A stretch of DNA of 64,000 nucleotides, from NCBI GenBank assembly GCA_030248135.1, contig JASANC010002121.1, positions 124,001 to 188,000 of the forward strand. Reading direction: 5' to 3'. The notes under the pieces are model-generated. The model searched no databases. It was not told the origin of the DNA and saw only the letters and a program-made list of their open reading frames with translations. Source of the stretch: Theristus sp. LFF4_11. Taxonomy: Eukaryota > Nematoda > Chromadorea > Monhysterida > Xyalidae. The first letter of the stretch is position 1, and every line of letters starts with the position of its first letter. Position numbers and translations under genes: made by a program. Of this stretch, positions 44,733 to 55,932 are shown piece by piece.

Positions 44733-45450
44733 ATGGGCAAACAGCAAAGCAAACTGTCACCAGAAACAATAGAAGACCTGCACGCGCAGACGGGCTTCAA
44801 CGAGAAAGAGATCAAGGAGTGGTACAAGAATTTCCGTTACGACTGCCCAAATGGAGTGCTCTCAAAAGAAGAGTTCGAGAAGGTCTACGCACAGTTCTTT
44901 CCGGATGGCGACGCTGGCAAGTTCTCTGGTCATGTGTTCCGATCGTTCGACATCGATGCGAATGGCACCGTTGACTTTCGTGAGTTTCTCGTTGGTCTGA
45001 ACATTGTTAGTCGAGGTTCAATCGATGAAAAACTCAAGTGGGCATTCTCAATGTATGACCTGGACGGCAATGGACATATCACGCGCGACGAGATGCTCGA
45101 GATTATCACGGTTTGTTCGATTCAGTGCTAGTCTTAAGAATTTTCTTCTACTGTCAAATTCAAAATTATTGTTTATTAAGCATGAATAAAAGTGCACGTG
45201 GTTGTTGCATGGCTAAATCTATTTGATAATCTGTGTGAACTTGCAGGCGATGTACAAGATGCGAGGGGACAAAGCACCAACAGACGCAGCGGCCGAAGAG
45301 GGTCAAGCGAGTCACACAGCGCAGCAGCGAGCTGATATTCTGTTTGAGAAGCTAGACAAAAATTGCGATGACGTAATTACGCTTGACGAGTTTGTTACTG
45401 GAGCCAAACAAGACCGGTCGATCACCCTGATGCTCAAGGGAAGCGTATGA
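44733..45450 (+). CDS. Neuronal calcium sensor protein C
   Basis: Exons 44733-45110 and 45247-45450 encode 193 residues beginning [12 protein letters not shown]. Gly2 is suitable for myristoylation; the first EF-hand has CPNGVLS; EF2 is [14 protein letters not shown]3 [12 protein letters not shown] and EF4 [12 protein letters not shown]. The last loop has Asp in place of Gly at position 6. The stretch between EF3 and EF4 is alanine-rich and charged, unlike the conserved stretch in sensor A. The ATG at 44733 was preferred to upstream non-ATG options because it restores the MGxxxSKL start of the family. The intron is in the same place as in sensor A, so the genes are likely tandem duplicates that diverged early. 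Confidence 0.94.
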
Positions 45451-46620
45451 GCATTGAAACTCTGTGTATCTTTTACAAAATTGATAAACCTGATCAAGGA
45501 ATTTCATAGTAATGCGATTAAACTGTTTAGCTCGTGCAGTTTCACACTTTATTCCAGTTTGATATTGACTGCTTCTGTGCGATTTATTTAATCATGTGGA
45601 TTTTTATAGCACGCTTATAGCATGTCCAATTTTTTACCAGTGTTTCGCTGTATTGTGATGTGACCCCTTCACTATTAAATTTTGAAATAAATTAAATTTT
45701 CAAAATTTTACGAACAAAATTGTAAATTATTTTGCATTCTCGTGTCCCATCTAAACTTGTATGAAAGAAAATTTGTTTTATCCTCAGAAACTCATGATAA
45801 AGCAGTTCACAATATCAGAATTTTTGTGTCGCTTCTGTCAGGTTCATGATCTTCGACTATATAAAAACTGCTGCTTTCGCAACGGCGAGTAATAGTTGCT
45901 GGTGGGAATCTTTTACCAATATTTGACATGTCCGCCCTGCATCGCTTTGCCAACGAAGCGTGCGTGTCTTTTCAGGTTTCAAATATTGCACACTGCGCAT
46001 CACGCACATTGTAGGATGCTGCAAATTGGCGACGCGTGTTCCATGAACGCACACATTGCCAGGGGATACATGGTTAATGCGTCATACGAATGCTGGTTGC
46101 TGAGTTTGACAGGTTTTCTTCACGAGAGTGCCGCCAGTGCTGCATGTTATTGTGGTTGTCCAGTTCAGTGCAAAAACGGTCATAATACGTACGCCGACTA
46201 CTGAAGCAAGCAGAACATTCTGTGACGCATTCTCCGTTGCCGCAATCGATAGCATACTTTTGACACAGGCCTTTATTCGTTCAACGAAATAAACACACAA
46301 TGAACAACGCAAATGCACGCGACGACATATGTTTAGGTCCTAATGAATAATGTGACTCTTTAGCAGTGTTGACGACACGAATTGTGTCGCTTCGTGTGCG
46401 CCTTTTTGGTCCGCCAAAGTTCATTATTGCTTGCATCAGAGTGCGCAAATTTTTACCGTTGGTATTTATCTAAGTTTGAAGTTGTGATCAACCTGCATTT
46501 TTGTTTGTTTTTTAGCAACAATATGAAGCCGGAAGCACAACGTGGAATGTCACGTGTTTGCCTCTTACAGTCAGTCATTAAGGAACTGAAAGCAACCAGT
46601 GATCAGTGATCATATGAACA
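45451..46620. other. Intergenic spacer
   Basis: 3' flank of sensor gene C (AATAAA at 45685) followed by sequence with several short frames on both strands, none with recognisable similarity. Regulatory DNA for the small membrane protein gene at 46621 is expected at the end. Confidence 0.5.
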
Positions 46621-46947
46621 ATGGGCTGGAACGAGAGCACATGGGACGTGGTGGCACCAAAGTCAGCCGATGACCTGCAGCCGAGCGAACTGTCCGTCTG
46701 GGACGTGGTGCACCTCGAGTTCATGGTTGCATTTATGCTGATCCTCGGTTGTCTCATTCTGACTGCTTACTGTTGTCCCATGGAGCTGACATGCATCAGG
46801 ACATTGGCATCGATGCTGGGTAACGCGAATGGAAGCAACAGCAAACGCCAGCACACTCGTCGATTCGAGCGTGTAGCACCTGACTACAACGCGCATGTAA
46901 ACACGAATGACAATCGTACGCCCGCCGACATGGAGAACTTTTTATGA
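46621..46947 (+). CDS. Small single-pass membrane protein, TAYCCP family member 1
   Basis: A 108-residue single-exon frame with ATG at 46621. The N-terminal 40 residues are acidic with an N-glycosylation site (NES). One membrane segment (about residues 36-58) runs from FMVAFMLILGCLILTAYCC. Directly after it come CCP and then basic residues, so the N-terminus is probably outside and the C-terminus inside; the two cysteines could be palmitoylated. The tail is Asn- and Arg-rich and ends MENFL. It shares STW, WDVVHLEF and TAYCCP with the protein at 48021 and WNVINWQY and TAYCCP with that at 58458. I do not recognise the family; its size and topology recall small accessory subunits of channels, but that is only a resemblance in shape. 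Confidence 0.7.
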   Translation: MGWNESTWDVVAPKSADDLQPSELSVWDVVHLEFMVAFMLILGCLILTAYCCPMELTCIRTLASMLGNANGSNSKRQHTRRFERVAPDYNAHVNTNDNRTPADMENFL

Positions 46948-48020
46948 TTTGGCTTATACAATTGTATCTGATAGCTACCGCGCAGATTAGAAACAGAATA
47001 TTCGTCTATAAGCCACTTACGGAATACTAAGCTATGTCGATCAATGGTTTCTGCCTTTTGGTGTGCGATCGACGTTGGACTCTTAGTATGATCACTTTTT
47101 AAACCATTACAGTTTACCTGTACTTTACCCTGTTTTTCGCATTTATACAGTAGTTCTTGCAGACATGCAGAGTATCTGCAGTGGAAGTTATTGTGGTAAC
47201 ACGCAGCTGAAAATCCAGATAAAATCCAGCAGTCACATCATACACCATTCAAATATTGTTGGCCTAACATCTGGCGCCTCACAGTCGTCAAAATTAAATT
47301 ATCATGAAACAGAGAAACCAACGGAACAAATGCGCGTTCACGCGAATTGACTTGCACTTGTCAAAAAAACCAAGCATGCACACTTGGACACTAAAGCGTT
47401 GCTAATAACTAAATCGCCCATGCTGAAAACCGACACCAGAAAAAAACCTTTGATTTCAGAATTCTGCCCGATGCAGCCGTGTACCCAACTATGATGAGCC
47501 CAAAAACCTTTTCATTTTAGCAGTTTCTACTCTGCATGTCTGTATCAAAAAAGCCGAATCTTGTTTGGAGTTGTGTCGCGTTGGCAAGCACTCAAGCAGA
47601 CACACAAATCATCCTGAAAGACAAGTTCGTGTGCCAGCAACTCTGCTTGCACAATAATCATGTTGTTCAATGCGCATTTGCTCTCTAGAGCCTTGCTTCC
47701 GTTTGGCATTGTGCGTGTTTTGTGTGCGTTTCGGTGTCATCACGTCTCCGCAACGAACTTTTTGTACCAACTGTTTGTGTGCGTGCTGACATCGACGTGT
47801 CTGCTACTTTTCCGTTTTATTGTTTCTCAATAGTTGTTGTTTTGCTTTATCAAACATTGCCTGTTTTCAAAGATAATGTGTAAAAATGAATTCCGCTAAA
47901 AAATTCAATCATTTCCATTTTTGGAGCATAATACACGTGACGAACGACATTTGTTTCTTACTTGATTTTATTTTTGTTGTTTTTTTGCAAATGCCGATAG
48001 GCTGCCAATGTAATTGAGCA
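46948..48020. other. Spacer between the two TAYCCP genes
   Basis: No recognisable gene, RNA or repeat in about 1.07 kb. It must hold the 3' UTR of the first gene and the promoter of the second. Confidence 0.5.
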
Positions 48021-48425
48021 ATGGTTGCTGCTTTCAACGTGAACGGCAATTCGTCAACCTGGCCAAAGGACACAATCGTGATACAACCAAAAACGGCCGA
48101 CCAAGTGATCGAGCAGTTCCAGCTGAGTCCGTGGGACTTTATCCACGTGCAATTCGCAGGCGTCTTCTTTCTAATCATTGGCTTCCTGGTGTTCACTGCG
48201 TATTGCTGTCCGTTTGACGTGCGATGCTTGCGAGCGTCACGATCACCGAACGAACTGCTGCTGCTTGATCGCTCACTGCTGAACGTCGATCACGCAGAGC
48301 AAGCGGCCAGCGAACACAACACGCATCGCAGTTGCCATCAGCCGAACGCTCACCCACCGTGCATCTTCAAAAACCCATCATCATACTCAATCTCAAATTC
48401 GTTCGACAGTGATTATCTCATTTGA
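48021..48425 (+). CDS. Small single-pass membrane protein, TAYCCP family member 2
   Basis: A 134-residue single-exon frame from the ATG at 48021. The N-terminal part has an N-glycosylation site (NSS) and STWPKD; the membrane segment is FAGVFFLIIGFLVFTAYCCP, followed by a basic stretch (RCLRASR). The tail is longer than in member 1, His/Ser/Asn-rich, ending FDSDYLI. Alignment with member 1 is direct: LSVWDVVHLEF against LSPWDFIHVQF, then the TAYCCP boundary. The two genes are neighbours in the same orientation, which fits tandem duplication. Function unknown. Confidence 0.7.
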   Translation: MVAAFNVNGNSSTWPKDTIVIQPKTADQVIEQFQLSPWDFIHVQFAGVFFLIIGFLVFTAYCCPFDVRCLRASRSPNELLLLDRSLLNVDHAEQAASEHNTHRSCHQPNAHPPCIFKNPSSYSISNSFDSDYLI

Positions 48426-49470
48426 AATGCCAGCTGATTCAAACCCACGCACAAGTTTTTTTTCATTACTGTCGAAAAAGTATAAGCATTTCAATCTTTC
48501 GCTTTTATTACATTCAAGCACATTATGTGTGTAAACTTTTTCGGTTTTTTTCCTGAATATAAAAACGAGTTTCTGTCTATTGACATGTTTTTGTTTGTTC
48601 GACGTTGCGTCTGCGCGACGCAAACCCAATCTTACATGGCCGTGTTTGTGTGAACAATTGGCGAAAGAAGTGATCAAAAAGTTTAGTCACTGGTAAATCA
48701 AAATGATACAAAGAACTAGTGATAATATATGGTGATGCTAAACTCAAAAATGAACACAACAACAATACGCAAAGCGTTGTCACAACTTGGACTCCAACAC
48801 AAGTGCTGGTCACAAGTGTCAATGTTGAGTGTTCGATAATTCAAACCGATTTGTAACAGCTGTGTTCCGTCTGTCCGACTCAAGCTTTTAGCTCCAGAGA
48901 TGGATTTCAATTTAATTTGCTAGAATTTGCAAAACAACATTTGTAAAACAAAAGTTTTTAAATTGAAGTGTGTTTTATAAGAATCAAAACAAAGCCATGC
49001 CACTGACAAATCTGCCCACACACTACCGCTCGGTGCAAACGCAGCGTCAACAGCAGAACACACCACCCGCGATGTGCATGTTATTCATCAACGGCACATA
49101 TAATTGCACGGGTTTTACACAGTAATTTGACATTTTTTATGCGCTCAAATACCCATACATGCCACCAGATTATGGTATTCATTGGTACTCATAAACAGTA
49201 AAAAGCAGATTTTCAGTTATTAAGTTGATTTGTGATGTAAATGCAACATGTCTGACATCATCAAGACAAGACTATTGAATGCAAATAGCAGAGCAGACAA
49301 AACGTTTACTCCCAGCCCAGCGGCAGGAATAATCGAAAAGAAACCATTTCAACTTTTATGTCAATGTATTTCTTAAAATTATGAATAACGATATTGAAAA
49401 ACTCACGGAAAACCAAGAAGATAATTACATTGAAACCGCAATCAATTCCCATGCATCGTCCTGACTAAAC
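48426..49470. other. Spacer before the astacin gene
   Basis: AT-rich. It contains one short plus-strand frame at 48997-49125 that is more GC-rich than its surroundings; otherwise nothing is recognised. Confidence 0.45.
48997..49125 (+). CDS. Possible 42-residue small ORF
   Basis: An ATG-started frame reading MPLTNLPTHYRSVQTQRQQ at its start and ending in NGTYNCTGFTQ, with two N-glycosylation-type sites. Its base composition is more even than that of the flanks. There is no similarity I recognise and no splice partner; it could equally be chance or a 3' exon of the gene at 48021. Confidence 0.2.
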   Translation: MPLTNLPTHYRSVQTQRQQQNTPPAMCMLFINGTYNCTGFTQ

Positions 49471-51697
49471 ATGAGTTCAATGCTTCCGATTTATTTGGCC
49501 CTGACAATCGTTGTTGTTCGCTATGTCAAGGTTTGTTCATGCGACCCAAAGAATATTTGTCTTTTCCATCCACAAAGTCTATATTAATTGTGAAACACAT
49601 TTTCAGTGTCTCGGCAGCCAATTGGATGACACGTACACTGAAGAAGAGCTACTTGAAATATTGGTAAGTGGAAGGAATAAACCACAAAACCATGAAGCGA
49701 CAAAACACACTGATGTGAAATATCCAAACGATCGCAGCTGGACGAAAACAACGAAGAAGCGCACACCGATGGGCGAATGACGACGCAAACAGAGCCAGCG
49801 TATAGCAAAGAATTATTCGAAGGAGACATTGCCACGCCTGGGTTGACTCCCACAACTGCTGACAAGTTCATACAGGTTACACAAAGAAAATCTTGAGTTT
49901 AATATTATCAAAGCAAAGCAACGACCTGAATTTGTTTTGCTGATTAGGGCATCCATCGTCAACGTTTCTCGCAGGGAAAAGCACAGAACCAACATTTCAT
50001 ATTTAAATTAGATTTTTTAACGAATTTGCTTATGACAAAAAACGAACAACGAGAACGTGTATATGTAGGGCATTCCAATTCACGTGCCAGTGTCCAGCGC
50101 TGTTCGTGGACACAATCGGCGCCACTACACTGCAGTGACAAGCCGTTATTTGTTATGGCCGCGTGGCATCATACCGTACAAAATATCGCGAGATTTCACA
50201 AAACACCAGTTGGTTTTGTTTCGCACTTGGCTGTGACTGTAATTGGCGGCCATTGTTTGCTACATAGTTCACTGGAAAAGCATAAAGTTACATTGCCAGA
50301 ATTTACGTGCTTTTTGCGGCCTTCCGTGACATCGAGGAAGCGTCGTGCGTGCGATTTGTGCCAAAAGCTTGGCTACACCTCAGCTATGTCTATTTCATCC
50401 AAGATGAAGGCTGTTGGTCGAGTGTTGGCAAGCAAGGTACACACTTCAGAGGAACCAATGTGCACTGCTGTCAAAACAACAGTAGTGAGGTGACCATGTT
50501 GTTTTTGTATGTTCAGGGGGCCACCAAGAGGTTTCGCTGGGGCGTGGCTGTGTGAAAAAGGGTGTAGTGATGCATGAGATGATGCATGTCATGGGCTTCT
50601 TCCACGAGCAATCGCGACACGACCGAGACGACTACGTCACTGTGCACTGGGAAAACATTTATTCTGACAGCTTTGGTTTGTTGAAACTGCGGCCGTGTTC
50701 AACAAAGTTCAAAATTTGAAAACGCAATTTTTCTTTATAGACCAGTTTCACAAATTTCGACCAAACGAAGCAAACACGTTGAAGACACCGTATGACTATG
50801 ATTCAATCACACACTACGGGCCGCGTGCATTCAGTTACAATTTGAAACCGACATTGGTCCCGATAAAGGCGAACGTCAGCATTGGTCAACGCGATCATTT
50901 GAGCGAGATCGATATTGAAAGAATCAACAGACTCTACAAATGTCCTAGTCAGTAACAGATATGTTTGTTTCTTGTTCGAATTCCGTTTTTGACACATCGA
51001 AACTGTTTCGAAGAGAATTCAAGTTCAGATATTTTTTCGTGTGCTAGACATAAGCGAGTCTGATGGGCCAACACCACAGTCCAGCCATCGGCCGCTGAGT
51101 CGGGTGAAGTCGTTAGTACGTTCACCGAGCGTGTTGGCACTGTTCACAAGTGGCCGTGGCAGCAGATTTATACGACCTCCGCTGCCGCCAACAAAGTTCA
51201 CACTGTCATTCCGACATTCAAAAACGACGACTACAACACATGCAAGCATCATCACACGAAACGCTAAACCAACCACCGGCAAATCAACAGCCTCCGAACT
51301 CAATCCTTTCAGTCACTCCGACGAACACGATCGCTCTAGTGGAGAGCAAGTTTATGGCGGATCAGATAACGAAGCCGATATTGGTCCACTTATGGAAAAA
51401 CGAGATTTTGACTTTTGCTATGACAAAATCGCAAACTGCAACGACATTTACGTGAAACGCCGAGTCTGTTTGACTGAAAAGTTGAAACCGCTCTGTCGAA
51501 AGTCGTGTGGTGAATGTAAAAGTGGCGATTCAGCACACGTTTCTGCCACGTCAAACGCACCGTGCATGGACAAAGATGCAACAGATCGATGTGAGCTGCT
51601 GGCTTTCAAGGGCTACTGCACGGCAAGCCCTGCAAGTACAACAGGCAGCTACGTGCACGCTCACTGCAGAAAAAGCTGCAAGCTGTGCTTAGACTGA
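49471..51697 (+). CDS. Astacin-family zinc metalloprotease with two ShK domains
   Basis: Secreted protease of the nematode NAS type, 515 residues. Exons: 49471-49530 (signal peptide MSSMLPIYLALTIVVVRYVK), 49607-49663, 49738-49875, 50069-50208, 50300-50436, 50517-50675, 50741-50947, 51048-51697. The propeptide has LFEGDI, the Asp switch that blocks the zinc. The mature domain starts near LLWPRGIIPYKI and has the zinc site HEMMHVMGFFHEQSRHDR. The Met-turn, normally SxMHY, reads SITHY: the Tyr ligand is kept but Met is Thr. A Ser/Thr-rich linker leads to two six-Cys ShK domains (about 51410-51516 and 51559-51694). In nematodes such enzymes act in cuticle, moulting, digestion and development. No EGF or CUB domain is present. 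Confidence 0.92.
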
Positions 51698-52090
51698 CAA
51701 TGACAATCATTTACAAGAGTACAGTCAAAATCAATTTCATCGAAGCTGTAGTTTTGCAAGAGACAGTATTTATATCACCAATGTCTTGTAAAGTCTGTGC
51801 CCATTTGTTTAATTTCAAACCAACTTATTGTTACTTGTAGTTTCGTGTCTCATTCCACCACTAGCGGGTTTGTCATTTAACAAAAAGTGAAGACCATAGA
51901 TCGCAGCTAACAAAAAATCAAGCAATTGAAACGTTTCCAGCTACTGAAAGTTCATTTTTTTAAATCTGAGCAAATTTCAAAAATCGTAATTTAAAGACCG
52001 TTTACCAATGTACTACAAATGCACAGACATTTTCCGTTCGATTCGCCATATTATTACAGTGAATAACAACCTCTCTTTTGTAGCAAATGT
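51698..52090. other. Convergent spacer
   Basis: Shared 3' flank of the astacin gene and of the minus-strand CaaX gene; AT-rich with nothing else visible. Confidence 0.5.
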
Positions 52091-55000
52091 TTACATTACT
52101 GTACAACAAGCTTCGCGTTGCATCGAAATCGCCTGAAATGTAGGCAGCATGCTATCGGAGCCTGATCGAAACAGCCGGTTTGATGCAAACGCATATCCGG
52201 CACGCGGCTCCGCAGTGGTGACGCCGTCTACCTCCTATGCAATGAAACAGCTTGTTACAACCAAAAAACTGCTGCTATGAACAAATTCTAAAACCTTACT
52301 TCATTTAGTGGGTTGCTAGTGATACGAAGGTTGTCGAATTCTACTTCGTCAGCGGCGTGAGTCATTGGATTATACATAGAGTCCAGTACGAGATTTCCCT
52401 AAACATTCAAGCTATTTACTGCATTTACTCACTGAATTTATCACAGCTGATAAACAAGTGAAACGACTCAAGTATGGCCTATTTTTTTAAACGTGTCCCA
52501 CTGAAATGACGTCATGTGCCGCAAAACATGCGCTTGTCGTTCACAGCAAACCAGACTATCCGTTTAGCTGATTTCTTCTCGTAAACAAATGGTGAATGTC
52601 GAATCAGTCACACCAAACTAAAATTTTAGTGCCTGCACATTGACAAACGGGCGTTTTTAAATAAAATGACGTCACGTTAGTCCGGACACGTTTGAATAAA
52701 TCCACAATAGTACGAACAGTTTTTGTAGATGAGTTTGTTGGCACCGTTTTTGTCTCAGCCGATGCACCAGGCAGACGTGCGTTCTGATGCACCATAACCA
52801 TTGTCGTGCCTTTGTCATCAGCAACCGCGTGTTCCAATTCGTGCAACAGACTTCGAGCGTTGCTTTTGCTGGACGCTGCGTAGTAGGTTGGATGATAATA
52901 GTGATTGTTGTTGGAGCGCTTCAAACGAGTGTCGTCGATCAAACGTTGATATAATCGCTCCTCATCGCTCGTCTCACGTCCGACACTGTCACGCTGGTGT
53001 TGCTGTTCTTGTAAGAATTGCCGCTCCACTTCCAGCTCCAAATTGCACAAATCACTTGATCGTCCGGTCAGAGAATCTTGAAAAGCAGAAAATACTGGTT
53101 CTGAATACACTTCGTAGTCTTCAGGATTCGGACTGGTAGTAATGACATTGTTGTTAATGTTGTTGTTCTCTTGGTCAGAATTTGTTCCGTTGAGCGGTGA
53201 AATACTGGCAGTCTTGTCATCACCATCGCCAGTTGTCATTTTTGCCAAATCAGCAGTATTACTGTTCAGTGTTTTCTGTCCGTTGTCAAAATGAGCCGAG
53301 TTAGAAGCTGCGGAATCCAGGATGCTATCGGCTTGACACGGTACCTGCAAATTATACTCGTATGTATTAGAAATTAGATCGAAAGTAAAACGAAAAAGGT
53401 GTCAGAAAGAAAACTTGCCCAAAACTCATCCACTAATTCCCATTGTGCGTCGGTTAAATCAGGACAAGAAGAAGTCAACATCAAAGACTTGCCGTCCGAC
53501 GCCTCAGCAAGAAAACTCCCAACCGTTACCTGCATTAGCGAAAACATCAATTTACTCTTCTGTCGTTCGTCTGCCAGCCGACTATCGCTGACTTACTCTC
53601 TGAGCATTGTTGCTGCGTGTCAAAAGATCTGGCTCAGATCGACGTGAGCTTTGCTCAGTTGACTCAGAACCTCCGAACGGTTCGCTGGTTCGCGAGCAGT
53701 GATCGCCCGGTAACAGACGCTGCTGAGGATTATGCAAGTCGCTCCGTTCACTGACACTCGGGTCCGTAGGGGCGCGTTCGACCGTGCTAAGCTCTGTCTG
53801 AAAGCACACGTTCTCATCGTCTGATACAGTCTCACGAACTCTTTCCATCGTCGTCAACATAACAACTACATCATAACAACTGGCAACTGTTCAGTTCACA
53901 CCTTTTCTGATGTTTCTGTGTTACTGTCAAACGCTTGACTTTTTGGTCGCCGTGGTTTCTTTTTTCGTTTTTTCTTCAGTACGATTGCGGGAATCGGTGG
54001 ACCAATGCCAGCTGCAATTTTAGCAAAGTCTTTTACGGGTTCTGTTAGTTTGCAGCAAAATTAAAAAAAAATAATAAAAACAATAACATAAAATAAACAA
54101 TTGCGCGCTCGCAAAGTAGTTCATCAAGTTGAATGCTGATGTCATTATGAACGCTTGCTTTCAAGGCTGGACAATATAATACAGCTAAAAACATTCTCAA
54201 CCTAAAACAACAATAGCCATGAAAACACAGGCAAAGCGCTAAAAAGCGGCATGGCAAACAGCAATGGCAGTGAAGGTTGCCAACACTGGAACTGAAATAT
54301 AACCCTCTCGAAAGCAAACCACTGAGCATGGATAACATCCATGGATGCTCCGCTGCAGCTGCATTTGGTAAAAGCACAAATGCAGGGTGCTTCATGTATC
54401 TGGCTGTCCACTAAAACAGACTTTCTCAACTGTCTAGGTGCAACGGTTATGGCTCTTTGTGCACCGAATACGGAAATTGACATTTTAGTTTTAATATCCA
54501 TATTCGTAATCAGCACCTCAACAGTTAGCCCACCTTTGTACAGCAAAAAGATTTTTTTTCATTTCATCACTAACGATGGCCGATTGAAATTCTAAAATTT
54601 TTGCAATGAGTTTTCTGAAATAATGTTGTGGGAGTTCGCTGCGGTGCCCCACGATTGCTCAAAACAAAAATGCTGGTTGTTTTTCCAAAAACCAACGACT
54701 GTGGGGCATCAAAACGATTGAAAGGAATGATGACGTTATTGGTGGATAACACGGACACACCAAAAGACTGGCCACGGCACACATTAAGGAAGGGCAACGC
54801 TAACACTGGCTGACATCAACAACAGCACAATGACTGCAACCCAGGCGTTTGGTTTTTTAATCTTGCGCGATTGCTGCTGAGTCATGAAGGAACACAAGAT
54901 GTTGGCAAGGCATGTTTACGATATTTGATTTTTTGTGACAGCAAACAGATACATGGTACATAGATGTTAGACGACGATTTTTTGGCGTCGAAACAAAAGT

Positions 55001-55932
55001 TTATGAATTTTTTTGAAATCTAGACAACTTAACGATTTCAGTGAAGAAATTGGAGGACAGCTGGTATGCATACCGTTAATTGTAGTTACATTTGCGGAGT
55101 ATCCCGGTGGCAGGAGGTTCATGTGCCTTGGAGCAATATTGGGCGCCATGTGTGCCTGCTGCGGCAAAAAAGCAGCTGGCGCGTGCGTCTGTGCCAAAGG
55201 CCGTGCGCTCACGGCACACATTCGCAGTGCATGATCACCACCAGACGCACCACGGCACAGGGCCGTGTTGCTCGCAAAACCCACTGAGCTCGCTGGCGGG
55301 GCGAGAACATGCGATGCATGATGTGTGCTCAATGCGACACCTGAATTTGTCATTTGTCAACATTGCATGCAAAACGTTCATCTACTGTGTTAGCCTCCAA
55401 TGTTTACCTGGATGAAACTGCGCCGGTTGCGCCAGTCTAACGGGTGCACGAACGAATGTGCGTGGCAGCAATGGCACGCCGTTGGAAATCATGTTCAACG
55501 GTGGTTGTGCGGTCACGATCGGTGATTGTTGATTGAGCTTTGCTTGAGCTTGCTCCGATTGACTACCGACTCCTCTGACGACCACAGCAGAACCATCTCT
55601 GCAGGACTGTGCTTGCACCAGTTGAAAGCTTTGCGGTCTCGGGACAAATTCTGGCGCCTTCACCCATTCTGAAGAGATCAACTGTTCGAAGGTTTTTGTT
55701 TTCGAGAATCGAGTTGACTTTTTACGTTAAAAACCAGAAAGTGATTCAATGTACCTTTGGCAATAAGTGTTTTTCCGCCAGGCGTGACAACTTTCGGGTC
55801 TGCGAGATTGTGTCTTTCGTAGTAGGACAATGGAGGTCTATCTTCATCATCAAAACGAATACCGACACTGAGGAGGTCGCCGCTGCCCGATTTTTCTATG
55901 TCAACCTTCTTCAACAATTCGTATTTTGTCAT
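52091..55932 (-). CDS. Proline/serine-rich protein with PAM2-like motif and C-terminal CaaX box
   Basis: Nine phase-consistent exons give 692 residues: 55755-55932 (ATG at 55932), 55408-55668, 55074-55340, 53925-54041, 53597-53886, 53434-53529, 52718-53344, 52300-52398, 52091-52234. The N-terminus is charged, then KEWVKAPEFVPRP resembles a PAM2 motif (binds the MLLE domain of poly(A)-binding protein). Next come Gln/Pro/Ala-rich segments, a basic run (KKKRKKKPRR), acidic-Ser segments, and a probable coiled-coil (ELEVERQFLQEQQHQR). The last residues are ACCTVM, so CTVM could be farnesylated, with the neighbouring Cys palmitoylated, placing the protein at membranes. I do not recognise the family. 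The 38-base intron between exons 4 and 5 and the GTTCGT donor at 52717 are the weakest joins; it could be two genes. Confidence 0.5.
52473..52709 (+). mobile_element. 237-bp MITE in an intron of the CaaX gene
   Basis: Fourth copy of the family, same length and ends as the others, with a few substitutions. It lies in the intron 52399-52717, only 8 bases from the proposed donor site of the long exon. If that donor is not used, translation runs into the MITE and stops at 52604, adding about 35 MITE-encoded residues. Confidence 0.85.
54042..55073 (-). other. Long intron of the CaaX gene
   Basis: Frames at 54202-54546 and 54570-54806 (minus) have no similarity to known proteins. An alternative acceptor at 54834 would add a short hydrophobic tail (VIVLLLMSASVSVALP) and a stop at 54784, giving a shorter, tail-anchored form of the upstream half. 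That is possible but not needed for the main model. Confidence 0.35.
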
